From assembly GCA_036925085.1 (NCBI GenBank), contig JAUPFP010000072.1, positions 310,001 through 374,000 on the forward strand: DNA of 64,000 bases. Reading direction: 5' to 3'. The notes beneath the pieces are model-generated. The model saw nothing but the letters and a program-made list of their open reading frames with translations, had not been told where the DNA came from and ran no database searches. Made by a program: the position numbers and the translations under genes. The stretch comes from Brachycybe producta. Taxonomy: Eukaryota > Arthropoda > Diplopoda > Playtdesmida > Andrognathidae. Positions 34,178-44,869 of this stretch are shown here, piece by piece. Every line of letters begins with the position of its first letter. Position 1 is the stretch's first letter.

Positions 34178-34620
34178 CTTGTACACACATGAGTTAAAGG
34201 AATTCAAATTAAATGTGTTTAGGTGAATTATACGGAATCCAGTTAAGGACATAAGAACCAGATAAAAATTGACTTTTATTATTACATTTACAAATGGTAC
34301 TCTGCTAGCAGCCAAATAGGCCTATGGCAGAGGGACATAAAAGTCCACATGCAGCGAAATAAAAAAATAAAATGAATATACAATTGTCAATCCCACAAAA
34401 CAAAATTATCCCCGTTCACCAATTATTTTAAATGGAAATACTAAATGAAATATTCTGTCAGTATAGTTTTTATAAATTATATTTAAGTATTAACTCAATA
34501 TTTTGAGATTATTAACTGAATCAATCGAATTCGACATATTGTTTGTTTGTCATTTTCACAGGGCGCTCTGTAGAACACGTTTATTATTTAAATGCATTGT
34601 AATTATCAGGTGTGTACTAG
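34178..34620. mobile_element. AT-rich TIR element, copy with LINE tail
   Basis: This is the reverse complement of 8,391-8,677: CTTGTACACACATGAGTTAA, GAATTATACGGAATCCAG, GGGCGCTCTGTAGAACACG and AGGTGTGTACTAG. The extra stretch 34,285-34,428 is the LINE A-type tail. Confidence 0.78.
34285..34428 (-). mobile_element. LINE A-type 3' tail inserted in a TIR element
   Basis: This short minus-strand tail has the core AGGCCTATGGCAGAGGGAC (+ strand) at about 34,317-34,336. It interrupts a TIR element whose uninterrupted relative lies at 8,391-8,677 in inverse orientation, so both insertion junctions can be read by comparison. Confidence 0.72.
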
Positions 34621-34929
34621 GTATTAGATTCGTGAGCCAGGGACGGGTAAATGTGACAAAAGTAATGTTTTATACCGTATAATACGTGACGTATTATACT
34701 GTCTAAAACCTGTATAAAATGTATAAAGCATAAAACCTATTATAAAATCACAAATTTAATGCCTATTAAATATGAACCCCCCCCCCCCCCACTCATCCCA
34801 CTCGTTGTATCAAGTTTGTTTTCATTTCATTTGATTCAAGTCAAGAACACTTGATACAATGAGTGAGAGATGACAGAAAAAAAGAGTACTAAGCATTCCA
34901 GCATCCACAGCTATGCTAAAAAGCCGGTT

Positions 34930-34959
34930 CTCGAAGTGGTCTTATAAGACCACTTCGAG
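34930..34959. repeat. Perfect 30-bp palindrome
   Basis: CTCGAAGTGGTCTTA and TAAGACCACTTCGAG pair with no spacer. It lies between unlabelled sequence and a Helitron-like copy at 35,173. Just upstream, 34,797-34,866 holds an inverted ACTCGTTGTATCAAGT / ACTTGATACAATGAGT pair. Confidence 0.93.
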
Positions 34960-35172
34960 GCTCTCTTCAGAGAAATCAAGAAATCTTCTGTACGTTTATC
35001 ACGTTCTTATACCTTGTACACACTCATACACACATGATAAAAGAAGTAGAGAATAGAGATGCAATTTGGGATAAACGTTCGTCTCATAATCGAGATCGGC
35101 TTCGGGTATATGCTTTGTATGCCTTTTGCATTGGAAAAGCCAAAGTAAGCTTGTGATTATTATTTATATAAT

Positions 35173-35583
35173 ATCCCAGGTCTGTGTATGTGTGTGTGTG
35201 TGTGTGTGGAGTAACAAAAACCATTGAAGCACGTCGGAATTTATATAAATTTGAATAAATGAACCGTTTTCTCAAGGTCAACTATATGTTGAACTCTTCC
35301 TTTGGAAAGTGTAGAAGGGAGAAGAGAGAGAGAGAGAGAGAGAAAAGTGGGGAGGAGGTGAGGAGAAAAGTTTGGAAAGTGTAGAAGGGGGGAGAGAGAG
35401 AGAGAGAAAAGTGGGAGGGGTGAGGGGAAAAGGTTGTAAAGTGTAGAAAGGGAGAGAGAGAGAAAAGTCGGAGGGGGTGACTGAAATTGAAATGAAAGGA
35501 GTAAAAAAAGGAAAAAACGACGCGCATGCGCACAATTGCCTGTGAATTTTGCTCCCGTCATTTATGACGGGTTACCCCACTAG
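35173..35583 (+). mobile_element. Helitron-like copy 7
   Basis: From CCCAGGTCTGTGTATGTG to CTAG at 35,580-35,583. It contains the helicase-derived segment (CTCAAGGTCAACTATATG), three tandem GA-rich blocks each beginning GGAAAGTGTAGAA (35,306; 35,375; about 35,435), GCGCATGCGC and the terminal hairpin CCCGTCAT/ATGACGGG (35,554-35,571). Confidence 0.77.
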
Positions 35584-35754
35584 TTTGTCATAAAGAAATA
35601 TACAAATGAAAATGAAAATACAACATGTACTTACTAAATATTTTGAATGCATAGTCTTACTCCACATTTACCTTCAACAAAACCTTTGAAAAATGTTTGG
35701 AAAGTGATGAGGGCCACTTTCAAGTGAACTGAGCGGTTCACAGGACGTTTGCAC

Positions 35755-35937
35755 TAGGGTTTTCATTACCGGTTTTATTGTTACCGATAAACTGGTATTA
35801 CCTGTAAATTGACCTTTTAATGCCGGTTTCAATACCTGTAGGCTGTACGAGAACAGATTGAGCTTTAATTATTACTTAAATTTACCGGTATTACCGGTTT
35901 TGGTAATGCTATAAGGTGACTGGTAATGGAAACCCTA
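35755..35937. mobile_element. Small hAT-type MITE (TAGGGTTTTC ends)
   Basis: The ends TAGGGTTTTCATTACCGG and (inverted) TAGGGTTTCCATTACCAG enclose 183 bases of repeated ACCGGTAAT words. Flanks GTTTGCAC (35,747-35,754) and GTTTGCGC (35,938-35,945) match at 7 of 8 bases. Related sequence lies at 8,205-8,311 and in the duplicated block at 36,077-36,245. Confidence 0.78.
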
Positions 35938-36245
35938 GTTTGCGCTAGTCTTATAGCGCTCGATCGTATCACGCTCGCAAGGCCGTCCCATCTAGACGAA
36001 CTTGTTACATTACTGGCTCGGTTCGGATAGGAGAGAATATAACATACAACTCAATGGTAGTAAGTGAATAAAATAGGAGAACAGATTGAGGTTTATTACC
36101 GAAATTTAACAGTTTCAGTAACGCTGCATTACCGAAAAACCGGTAATGCTATAAGGTGGCCGGTAATGGAAAACCCTAGTTTGCGCTAGTCTTATAGGGC
36201 TCGATCGTATCGCGCTCGCAAGGCTGTCCCAACTATACGAACTTA
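35849..36245. repeat. Tandem duplication, unit about 230-240 bases
   Basis: GAGAACAGATTGAG begins at 35,849 and again at 36,077. CCCTAGTTTGCGCTAGTC follows at 35,933 and 36,174, then CTCGATCGTAT and CTCGCAAGG in both. The unit covers the right half of the MITE plus about 75 bases of its flank, so duplication came after insertion. Confidence 0.8.
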
Positions 36246-36249
36246 GTTT

Positions 36250-37230
36250 TCATTTGCAGGCTCGGTTCGCCTATAGTGTTATACGCGCCTGTAAATTTAC
36301 TGATAATTATCTTACAAAATGACTGATTTTCTACTTTAGCTGTAATATAGCATTCACTCGTAATTATGCAAATAGATACGGCTTCATTGCATCCTCTACA
36401 GCGTTGTTTTTTGCTTTTTACAAAGAAAATACATTCGACGAGAACAATTTTGTCATTGAAAAGAATAGTTTGCTAATTATTATTGGTGATGTGCGGGGGG
36501 GGGGGGGGGTATGTATGTATGTTTGTTGCTGATAGAGACGCATCAATGATTTTTCTTCTGTTCTTAAAAGAATTCCATTAAGAATGTTTGTATATCCAAC
36601 AATGTACTGTACAAGGATACAAAAGACATTGTGCTGAGCACATGCATTCTTTAAAATAATGTTTGAAGATTTTTCAATGTATGAGAAAGTAAATGATAAG
36701 ATTGTTAAAATAATATTAACAGCAGTGATGCAGTTTATCAAAAGAAGAAAAAGGAAAGAAAAAAAAAAGTAATTGAATACCACACAGTATAGTAATTAGA
36801 ATTGAAGCTGTGTTTATAGTTCATGATAACGTCCTTTTTTTTTTGTTTTAAGATTGTCATCATAATGATACGTCATGTTCAGTTTTAATAATAACTTATT
36901 TATTGTTGCGTGACATATCATCTGCTTGCTATCATGTCATATGATGATCACAAAGAGTCCCTTTGAAAATGGCTTTCTTTACTGTAATGGTACTGTAAAG
37001 GCTTATTTCCCATTGCAACCAGGGACGTTACTGGCTAGGGTGACAATTTGGGCAAATGCCACTTGCGCCGGGTCGGGCCGGTCCTTCTAGGCGCCGGTGC
37101 GTCAAACATTTACTTTTATAAACTTGTCGAATGGTCTACGTAATATGCGTTTAGATACGTATTTCAAAAACTATAACCGCCTACATTTTTTTTGTAATTT
37201 AAGCTAATTGTTAACAGCACATTAAAATAT
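36250..37230. other. No gene recognised
   Basis: Contains a 13-14-base G run (36,496) followed by TATG repeats. A GC-rich patch lies at 37,060-37,105. Confidence 0.45.
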
Positions 37231-37363
37231 ATAATTCTAACTATACTGTAATTACTTGAAAATTAAAAAAAAATTATAGGCTAAACAAGATAACAGGAGC
37301 CTAACAAAATTGGGAAGGCGTTGGGATGGTTTTTGAAACTGGGAGACATCCAAAACAAACCTA

Positions 37364-37704
37364 TCAAAACTGGAACGCCATTGGTAGCGTGTAAAAGCTA
37401 AGAAGCCCCCTAAGCATATAGAAATCGTGAAGCCCTCGGGGAACTTCTCAAAATTGGATGGCGAGCGAAGCGAGCCAAAAAAAAAGTTAGCAACATTTTT
37501 TTAATATAGCACCATACATGTAAAACACGTATGAAATCGAAGTAGTTTTTAAATTTTGGTAAATATAAATTTACATTTCGCAGTTACGAAAGAGGCTCTC
37601 GAGGTCCGTCCAATTTTGAGAAGTTCCCCCGAGGGCTTCACGATTTCTATATGCTTAGGGAGCTTCTTAGCTTTTAGAGGCTCCCAATGGCCTTCCAGTT
37701 TTGA
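37364..37704. repeat. Inverted repeat, arms about 98 bases
   Basis: TCAAAACTGGAACGCCATTG, AAAAGCTAAGAAGCCCCCTA, AGCATATAGAAATCGTGAAG, CCCTCGGGGAACTTCTCAAA in the left arm pair with the right arm. The loop has GGCGAGCGAAGCGAGCC and a segment (37,495-37,600) also present at 7,595-7,700. The left flank (37,235-37,350) recurs inverted at 32,050-32,190. Confidence 0.8.
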
Positions 37705-37959
37705 ATGCAATCTTTAACTGAACCTACACAACTATAGTTGTGTCAGGGCCGTGGCACATAAACCACTTTTATGTCGTCTGGTTGGACTGCAAAACGTTGT
37801 CGCAGATGGCTGAGCTTGCATTGGTATGTATTGCTATGGGAAAACGTCCAACTTTTGCACATGAACCACACACGCCGACTTCATATTGCAGTCGAACTCG
37901 ATCACCAAAAAGTGGTCTGTGTGCCTTGACACTTTAATGTGTGCAATTGGTTCGGGCTT

Positions 37960-38320
37960 TTATAGGTGGCAACGGGTAGAACCGAACCGTTTCTACTCGG
38001 TTCGGAACTGGTTTAATCGGTTCGCGATTCTCGATTTTTTGGAAACCGGTTCTGATCAGTTCGTGAATCTTGACAGACCGGTTCAAACCGGTTTAGCCTA
38101 ATGTGATGTGCAGATCTGCTACTGTGTTTAAACCGGTTCGTTAAGATCGACGAACTGGTCGGAATCGGTTCCCAATATGCCTTAGCAGATTTGTGCAGCA
38201 CATTAGTTAGAGGTGCCGAAGGATAGAACCGAACCGACTCTACGGGGTTCGGAACCTGCTCTTATCAGTTCGACCTTTTCTGGCGATCCGGTTCTATCGG
38301 TTCCAAGCCATTGACTTTTT
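37960..38320. repeat. AACCGGTTC-rich inverted-repeat region
   Basis: Many GGTTCGGAAC/AACCGGTTC words; TAATGTGATGTGCAGATCTG pairs imperfectly with CAGATTTGTGCAGCACATTA. It is probably a decayed TIR element; ends are not defined. A mariner-like end, inverted (ACTTTTTAGGACACTCTGTA), follows at about 38,315. Confidence 0.5.
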
Positions 38321-38576
38321 AGGACACTCTGTACATTCAGTGATGCATTTATCTAGGCTTATTCCTTTTTCTAATTTTGTTTTTGTTTTTTCTATTTTCC
38401 GGTATTAATTAATTATTCATTATCTAACATGATTAAGCAAAATTAAAAAATTAATAATTTAGTTAAATGAAGTGCAGCAAATTAATTTTATGAAGGAATA
38501 TTTGTAGTGGTCATGTTATAATTAATTACTTACCATCTAAGATTTGCAAGTTTACACTAATGTTGTGTGATTTCAA

Positions 38577-39175
38577 GGCTGGGGTCACACGACCGTTAGA
38601 AGAACGGACTTTTTGAAGAATGTTGCAACGTTCGTTGTTGCATAACGCTGACATAAACGCGACCAGTCACACGCATAACGTCCGCGAGATTTAGCGAACA
38701 CACCCGACACGGACGTTGTAGCATGTTACGTTTTAGTAACTTAGTACTTGATCCAAACTACACAACCATGGGCGTCCGCACATAGGGGCAAGGTGGGGCA
38801 GTCGCCCTCCTTTCCGAAGCCATTTTTAATGTTGTCCCAAAAAGCTTGGAAAAGCACAAGGATTCAAGAATTTTTAAAATTCGAAAAAATGGGTAAAAAA
38901 GCAAGACTTCGGATTTTTTTTTGAAAAAAGTCCAAAAGTCGAAAAATATTTAAATGCTCTACATTGCATCAGGAGCTCTCGACTGACCCCAGAAGTCTCC
39001 CTTTTTCTTGTAGAGGGTGCTTTAATGAAAGTTTGCTCAAGGGCGCCTTTTACCCACGCAGTGGCACTGGAAATGCCCCCCCCCCCCCACGAAATTATAC
39101 TGGAGTTTTGATGTTCATTATTCAGTACCTAAGCGCAGCATGGTCCGTTTTTGTAACACTTGTGTGACCCTAACC
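38577..39175. mobile_element. TIR element with GGGTCACACGA ends
   Basis: AAGGCTGGGGTCACACGACCG at the left and, inverted, AAGGTTAGGGTCACACAAGTG at the right (each a little over 20 bases, so given approximately: GGCTGGGGTCACACGA and GGTTAGGGTCACACAA). GGGCGTCCGCACATAGGGGC at about 38,769 looks like the end of a nested element. No clean duplication. Confidence 0.72.
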
Positions 39176-39873
39176 TTAAAACTAATTTTGAAAACTTTTA
39201 AGGTTCATTGAAGCGTGAGTTCAATGTGTCTTATGAATGTCAACAAAATATCAGTTGTAATTTTGATAAGGCGTTGTTGGTGACATGAGTCGTCATCATG
39301 TGACGACGACCTAGAATGTGTGTGGTTTAGTCGGTTGGTGATTGTATTGTAAAAACTCATTTAGATGATTCCTCATTTGAGGAGGAGCTTTTATTCAAAA
39401 CTCATTAAGTCCATATTCTGGCCAAACCTATTTTATTGCAGTTTTGCCAACAGTTTTCAAGGCTGAATCGACGATATCTGCTATCTTTTTTCTCTCTCCC
39501 AAAAGTAAAAGAAAAACCTCAAAGTAAAAGCCACTCCAAATTCAGTTATTTTTTTTTTATTTCTTTACAACAGGACTTATTTTAGTGCGTATTTGGACAC
39601 AAATGCACTTGGTCAATGAAACGTGTGCACTCCCCTCCCCCCCCCCCCAAAAAAAATAATAAATAATTAGATATTTTTACTTATTTTGAAATGTTTCTTG
39701 AAGTGATGTTGAATTTTAAGTTAGTCACATCTGGGGGGGCCGTTTCACAAAACTACAAATCTTGTCCGTAACAATTGTAGGTTACAAGTCCTTGTAATCA
39801 CAACTTGTGTACACAAAACTACAAGTCTTGTGAGTAACAATAAGATTGTAGATTAAGTTGTTGGGAAGAATAG

Positions 39874-41290
39874 AGTATCTGCCCAATTCTTAAAACAGGA
39901 GATAAAAATTGTCCAAAGAACTATAGACCCATTTCTCTGACCTCCATTGTTTGTAAAACTCTCGAGCATATAATTTATTCTAATACAATCAAGCATTTAA
40001 AAAACCATAAATTAATTCATGAAAACCGGCATGGTTTTCGAAAAGGCAGATCATGTGATACCCAGCTAGCACTATTCATCCAAGGCATACAATCTGGCTT
40101 GGATAGTAAGGGCGAATTTGACTTGGTATTTTTAGATTTTGCAAAAGCATTTGATACACTGAAGCATTCCCTACTAATTAAAAGAATGATGACTTTTAAC
40201 TTAAATAAACAAGTAATTTCGTGGACATCATCATTCTTATCAAATAGACAACAGCGAGTCTAAATTGATGGTGCTGTGTCAAACTGGGCTAAAGTAACAT
40301 CTGGTGTACCTCAGGGTCGCATTCTTGGACCACTGCTTTTCCTTCTGTTCATAAACGATCTGGCAGACAGATGCAACAGTACGATGCGTTTGTTTGCAGA
40401 TGATGCTGTTGTTTACAGGAGGATTAGGGATAATGAGGATAGTGAAGTCCTCCAAAGAGATCTAGACAGTGTTGAAGAGTGGTGCTCTGAGTGGCATTTA
40501 TAACTGAATAGGAGTAAATGCAATGTTATGCGAGTTTCCTGAAAGCGAGAATCGTTCATGGCAGATTACACAATGGGAGAGATGTTCAGCTAACCCATGT
40601 TGATACCATCAAATATCTTGGCTTAACCTTGTCCAAGGACATGCTTTGGAAAGATCATATAAAAAAAGCAGTTGCCAAAGCTAATCAAAGGCTGCGGTTT
40701 ATCCAACGCACCCTTAAACATTGTAAAGGAAATGTAAAGAAGGTCTGTTACTTTACCCTAGTTAGACCTATCTTAGAATATTGTTCCCCAATTTGGAACC
40801 CATTTAGAAATAATCTAAAACAAGAAATAGAAATGGTGCAGCGTAGGGCTGCAAGATTTGTAAAGGGATGGTATGCGTATACTGACAGCGTATTGTCTAT
40901 GCTCCAAGAGCTAGAATGGGAATCATTAGCAGGCCGAAGAAATGAGCAAAGCCTCGCTCTTCTGGGACGTTTGCTGTCTTGTGATAACATTACCCTGCTT
41001 AATGGTTTACTAACTAGAAATCCTCGTAAAGGTACATTTGGGCATTCAAAAACTTTCAAAGAATTAATGGCTAGGACTGATGCATATTTTTGGTCTTTTC
41101 TTCCTAATAGGAATTATTAGACTATGGAATTCTCTTCCTGTGAATAGTTCTTTGTTAGGACGATTTCAATTTCATGATGATGTCTTATTTTTAAATAATG
41201 ACAATCAGTCGTGATTGGGAGCAATCCCTCCCTGCCACATGGCTTTCGAGCTGATTGCAATTGTACTTAATTGAATTGAATTGAATTGAA
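39874..41290 (+). mobile_element. 5'-truncated CR1-type LINE (family B) inserted in a TIR element
   Basis: The element starts abruptly inside the RT domain (CPILKTGDK...NYRPISLTS) and ends in about four ATTGA units at 41,270-41,290. Such 5' truncation is typical of target-primed reverse transcription. It shares most bases with the copy at 57,170-58,568. It sits inside a terminal-inverted-repeat element (39,733-41,752), so it inserted after that element. Confidence 0.88.
39882..41118 (+). pseudogene. LINE B reverse transcriptase remnant
   Basis: RT motifs visible are NYRPISLTSIVCKTLE, HGFRKGRSCDTQ, FLDFAKAFD, SGVPQGRILGPLLFLLFIND and FADD, then the thumb with LTHVDTIKYLGLTL, RPILEYCSPIW and MVQRRAARFV. 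The frame is broken by TAA at 40,261 and 40,501, by TGA near 40,541 and by a small frame change before 40,580. Three of the stops are C-to-T changes relative to the sister copy (CAA or CGA there). It cannot make a working enzyme. Confidence 0.9.
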
Positions 41291-41759
41291 GTGAAATTGG
41301 ACTTGTTCGTAACAAGTGTAGTTAACTATATACGTGTCAGTATTCATAAAATAGTCGTTTTTTTTTGTGTATATAATTCCAAAGTGTCAAAAATGTCTAA
41401 AAGTGTTGCATTAGGAAATAAGCTGTGTATTTTAAAAGAAATACAAGAATAAGTAAGGACATTCTGTTTAATTTCGAAAACACTTGTAAAACAATCTTTT
41501 GAGTTTAGGTAGAAAATCTTTGGTTGATAACAAGTGTGTCAGTAACAAGTTAGTCCACTACACTTGTTAGCTACAAGTGATCTTTTGTGGTTTACAAGGG
41601 AATTCACTTGCTAAATTGTAAAAACTCACTTGTAATTACAGTACAAGTGTACACTTGTACTTTTGTGAAACGCTAATAAGTGGAAATTTTTACAAACCTG
41701 TTAAAATATATACTTGTTACTAACAAGACTTGTAGTTTTGTAAAACGGGGCCCCAGGAG

Positions 41760-42860
41760 TCAAATAGAATAAATTCAAACAGGATGTTAGAAATCCATAG
41801 TTTGCTTTCTTCTTTCAAGAGTTGGATTTTGAATATTTGGAAACACAGTCTATTCAGTACTATAGTATTACTGCAATCCATTGGGGGGGGGGGGGGTTTA
41901 TTTGCCAATGTCATGTTTACAGTGCAATGCATCATTTTGATTTATCTATTTGTTGTTTTAAGATGCATTTGTGCTTACAAATATGTGGTGTGTGTGTGTG
42001 TACTTTGATACAAAAAAGCTCATTGTGGTTAAACATGGGGGGGGGGGTCATGATGAGTTTATGGGATTCCAAAATGCTTACAACAACTTTTTTTTGTTTA
42101 TGTATAATTGAAATTGCTCAAGTGAAAACAAACAGCAGATGGGTTTGTATGTAGGCCTATGTGTGTGTGTATGTTTATTTATAGATTCCAATTTAATGGC
42201 ATTGATTGCTTTATGTTTGGACAATAATCTAATCTGAACTCTCAGTGACCAACAAGTTGATGAAAAATGCAAAATGTCTCTTGGTTTCCCTTTTGTGCAA
42301 CACAAGTGTCAAAAATTCTATTGGGAACTTTTTGATAGAATTTGTTTTTTTTTTTCGATTAGCACAACTCTTAGTTTGGCGTTTGTTTTTCTTTTGTAAA
42401 TATTTCTGTTGATCAACATGAACACTAGCATAAACTGCATAATTGATCAATGACTTGTAAAATTGATTGTCAATACGAATTGCTTTTCTTTGACAATGTG
42501 TAGTCTAAAGCTATAGAACCACATATTATTTACATAGAGTGAGTGTCTCTCTCTCTCTCTCTTTCTGCAAGAGCTAATGTCTAGAAATTTGGACAACCGC
42601 CCAGTTTACCCACATTTTAAAGGGCCTCACACAGTCACGCTTATAAATTGTAATAAAAGCCAAATAAGAATATTATGAAAGAAGTCTTTGTTAATTTCGG
42701 TTCTGGACCATGAGTGGAAAGTGTAAACCCCATTCCAACTTTGATTGTTTTCTGTCTTTCAGGTGAAAAATGAAATGATATTTGAGTTTTGTTTTAGAAA
42801 CTAGCAGTGTAGCTCAATCCCTAAATCGTTTTTGAAAGATATTTAATAGATAATATTATA
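41760..42860. other. No gene recognised
   Basis: Two G runs (41,882 and 42,039), (TG)n patches and a (CT)n run. Nothing coding. Confidence 0.45.
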
Positions 42861-42867
42861 TATATTT

Positions 42868-43325
42868 ATATATATCATGCCAGGTCTGTGTGCATATGTG
42901 TGTGGGTGTGTGTGGGTGTCTGTCATCTAACGCTGGACAAACACCTTTGTAGGAATTTATATAAATTTGAATAAATGAACTGCTTTTTTTTTCTCAAGGT
43001 CAACTATATGTTGGTCCCTTCCCATCCAAGAACATCATGATATTAAATTGGAAAGGGGAAAAGGTTCTAAAGTGTAGAGGGGGAGAGAAATTTGGAGGGG
43101 TGACTGAAATTATAATGAAAGGAGTAAAAAAAGGAACAAACGACGCGCATGCGCACACCAGAGAAAATGAAAAACTCATTTTCTCTTTCAAATATAAAAA
43201 ATGGGAGGAAATAATAGTAGCAAAATTAAACTAGAATTTATCACAGGCAATTGTGCCCAGCATTAGAATTTCTTTTGCTCCGCCCTTTTATGAATGTTAT
43301 CAATTTCTAATTGGGTTTGTCCGCT
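42868..43325 (+). mobile_element. Helitron-like copy 8, 3' end missing
   Basis: It opens with CATGCCAGGTCTGTGTG after an AT run and has TAACGCTGGACAAACA, the helicase segment, a GA-rich part and GCGCATGCGC. It then enters the same palindromic insert as copy 6 (ATCACAGGCAATTGTGCCC) but stops in AATTTCTAATTGGG at about 43,315, without the hairpin and CTAG. Confidence 0.7.
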
Positions 43326-43406
43326 TAAAGAGTTGGGTTGTTTTCAAACTCACATAAAAAGTATATAAAATAAACATTTTATGTGAGTTTGAGTATAGTA
43401 TACTAT

Positions 43407-43941
43407 TGTAACACTCTGCATTTGTATAGCCTTGGGGTTCCTCGTACCCCAAGTGCCGCATTTCCGCCCCTTTCGTTACTCTCTAAGGACCCAAAGTATA
43501 AAGTCACATCCTGGTTTCGGTATTGGCGGATGGATACTCAGCGAGGTACGGTCCATAGGGCATGGGTGCACCTGTGTAGGTGCACACACGCCCTAGGTCT
43601 TGATTGATTCTGAGTCCATTCTCTGATATCGAAACTATGAAATAATTCATTCAATGGTCCAGTAGCAAAGCAACACCACACTTGTAACTCTTTCTCTGTT
43701 TAATGTAATATTCAATGATTGTGCTCATCAAATACGTAACTCGACAATCTACATTCATCTCGCCTGTAGTCATTTATTTTCTTCCAGCCAACTGCGTCCA
43801 AAGGAATATGAAAGGGAACGACCCTGGCACCATTAGGAAGCAAGTCTAAATCATATGTATACTCTTGGCGTAAGGCTGTATCCGCCCCAAACTAAGAAGA
43901 TCCAGACTTGAGTCCCATAACAGGTGCTCCACACTGTTACA
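43407..43941 (+). mobile_element. Possible solo LTR
   Basis: The stretch begins TGTAACAC and ends TGTTACA, the TG...CA form of an LTR, and is 535 bases long. It is GC-richer than its surroundings and carries two hairpins (CTTGGGGT/ACCCCAAG at 43,430-43,452 and GTGCACCT/AGGTGCAC at 43,567-43,586). The flanks do not give a clean duplication (CTAT and CTGT) and no internal region is nearby, so this is tentative. It could be another TIR element. Confidence 0.33.
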
Positions 43942-44454
43942 CTGTAGTGTATAGTATCAACTGCAGTAAAGTTTGGAATTTTACTGCAGTAAACTTGAAA
44001 TTCTACCATAGTAAATATTTTTTTTATGAAACAAGTAATTTATAAAAAAAAATACCATGGTATGTTACCATTGTAAACACTAAAGTAAGTACCACTCTTT
44101 TATGGAATGGGGTCCTGGAGTTCTATCAACTAGTTTCAGCATTTATTGAACTAGAATCATTATTTAATTATGAAGTTACTATTAGGGATTTGTAAAACCT
44201 AGTGTGTTTTATAACTGTACCATCACTGACTAATAAGCACGTGGTGTACTCTTAATGCCACACTAATTTGAATTTAATGCAATATGTGGTGACAGCTGCT
44301 TTACCAGCTTTCTACAAAGCTGTCAACCAACATAAGAATCCGTCCGTAGAAAGTAACGTGTGACACCTTTTGTGAATTAGTGAATAAAAGTTTCTTAAGG
44401 TGGCTGAACAGATATTTGTTTTGCTTTTATCACTCTGGACTACGCCACTGCAGT

Positions 44455-44860
44455 GGTTAATACTATGACGTTTTTGGAAAATGTTGACGCAAAAATGTGA
44501 AGCCAACGTTTTTTTTTTTTTTTAGAAACAACATTATGAAAAAATTCAAATTGTTTTCAAAACTAGAGTGGTAAAAGATGATGCTAAAAGTTTTTTCATC
44601 GCCAATATCTTAAAAAAATAAACATTTTATACAGCTGTTTGAAAACGACACGTTTTTTTTTTTGTTTTTTCCATTGACATTTCATGAAAAACTTTTTTCG
44701 CCTTTTTCAAACTGTCATAAAAAGTTTATTTTGAAAGATACCGTGATGAAAAACGTTTTCGTATTATTATCAACTACGTTTTAACGTTCGCTTGAAAAAT
44801 ATAAATTTTCTCAAAAAGGGGGGGGGGGCTCCTATAGAACCATAATAGCCACTCAGGCGC
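44455..44860. repeat. Dispersed repeat shared with 385-785
   Basis: This is the second copy of the repeat at 385-785, slightly longer in the centre (44,575-44,690). A run of G (44,818-44,828) lies before the shared CTCCTATAGAACCATAATAG block. Confidence 0.72.
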
Positions 44861-44869
44861 GCCATCCGA

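Larger units (their letters stand above)
39733..41752. mobile_element. ACAAGT-rich TIR element hosting LINE B
   Basis: The left end GGGCCGTTTCACAAAACTAC then AAATCTTGT; the right end inverted GGGCCCCGTTTTACAAAACTAC then AAGTCTTGT. ACAAGT/ACTTGT words recur throughout both halves. LINE B (39,874-41,290) splits it. A fragment of the same end (GGGGCCTGTTTCTCAAAAAATAC) is at 14,092-14,135. Confidence 0.8.

Noticed and set aside
35055-35125. tRNA-like stretch (CGTCTCATAATCGAGATCGG)
   Set aside because: It has no acceptor stem or T-loop at the right distance.
35241-35561. Ser/Pro/Leu-rich frames at 28,364, 35,241 and 18,160
   Set aside because: They are minus-strand reads of the GA-rich tract in Helitron-like copies.
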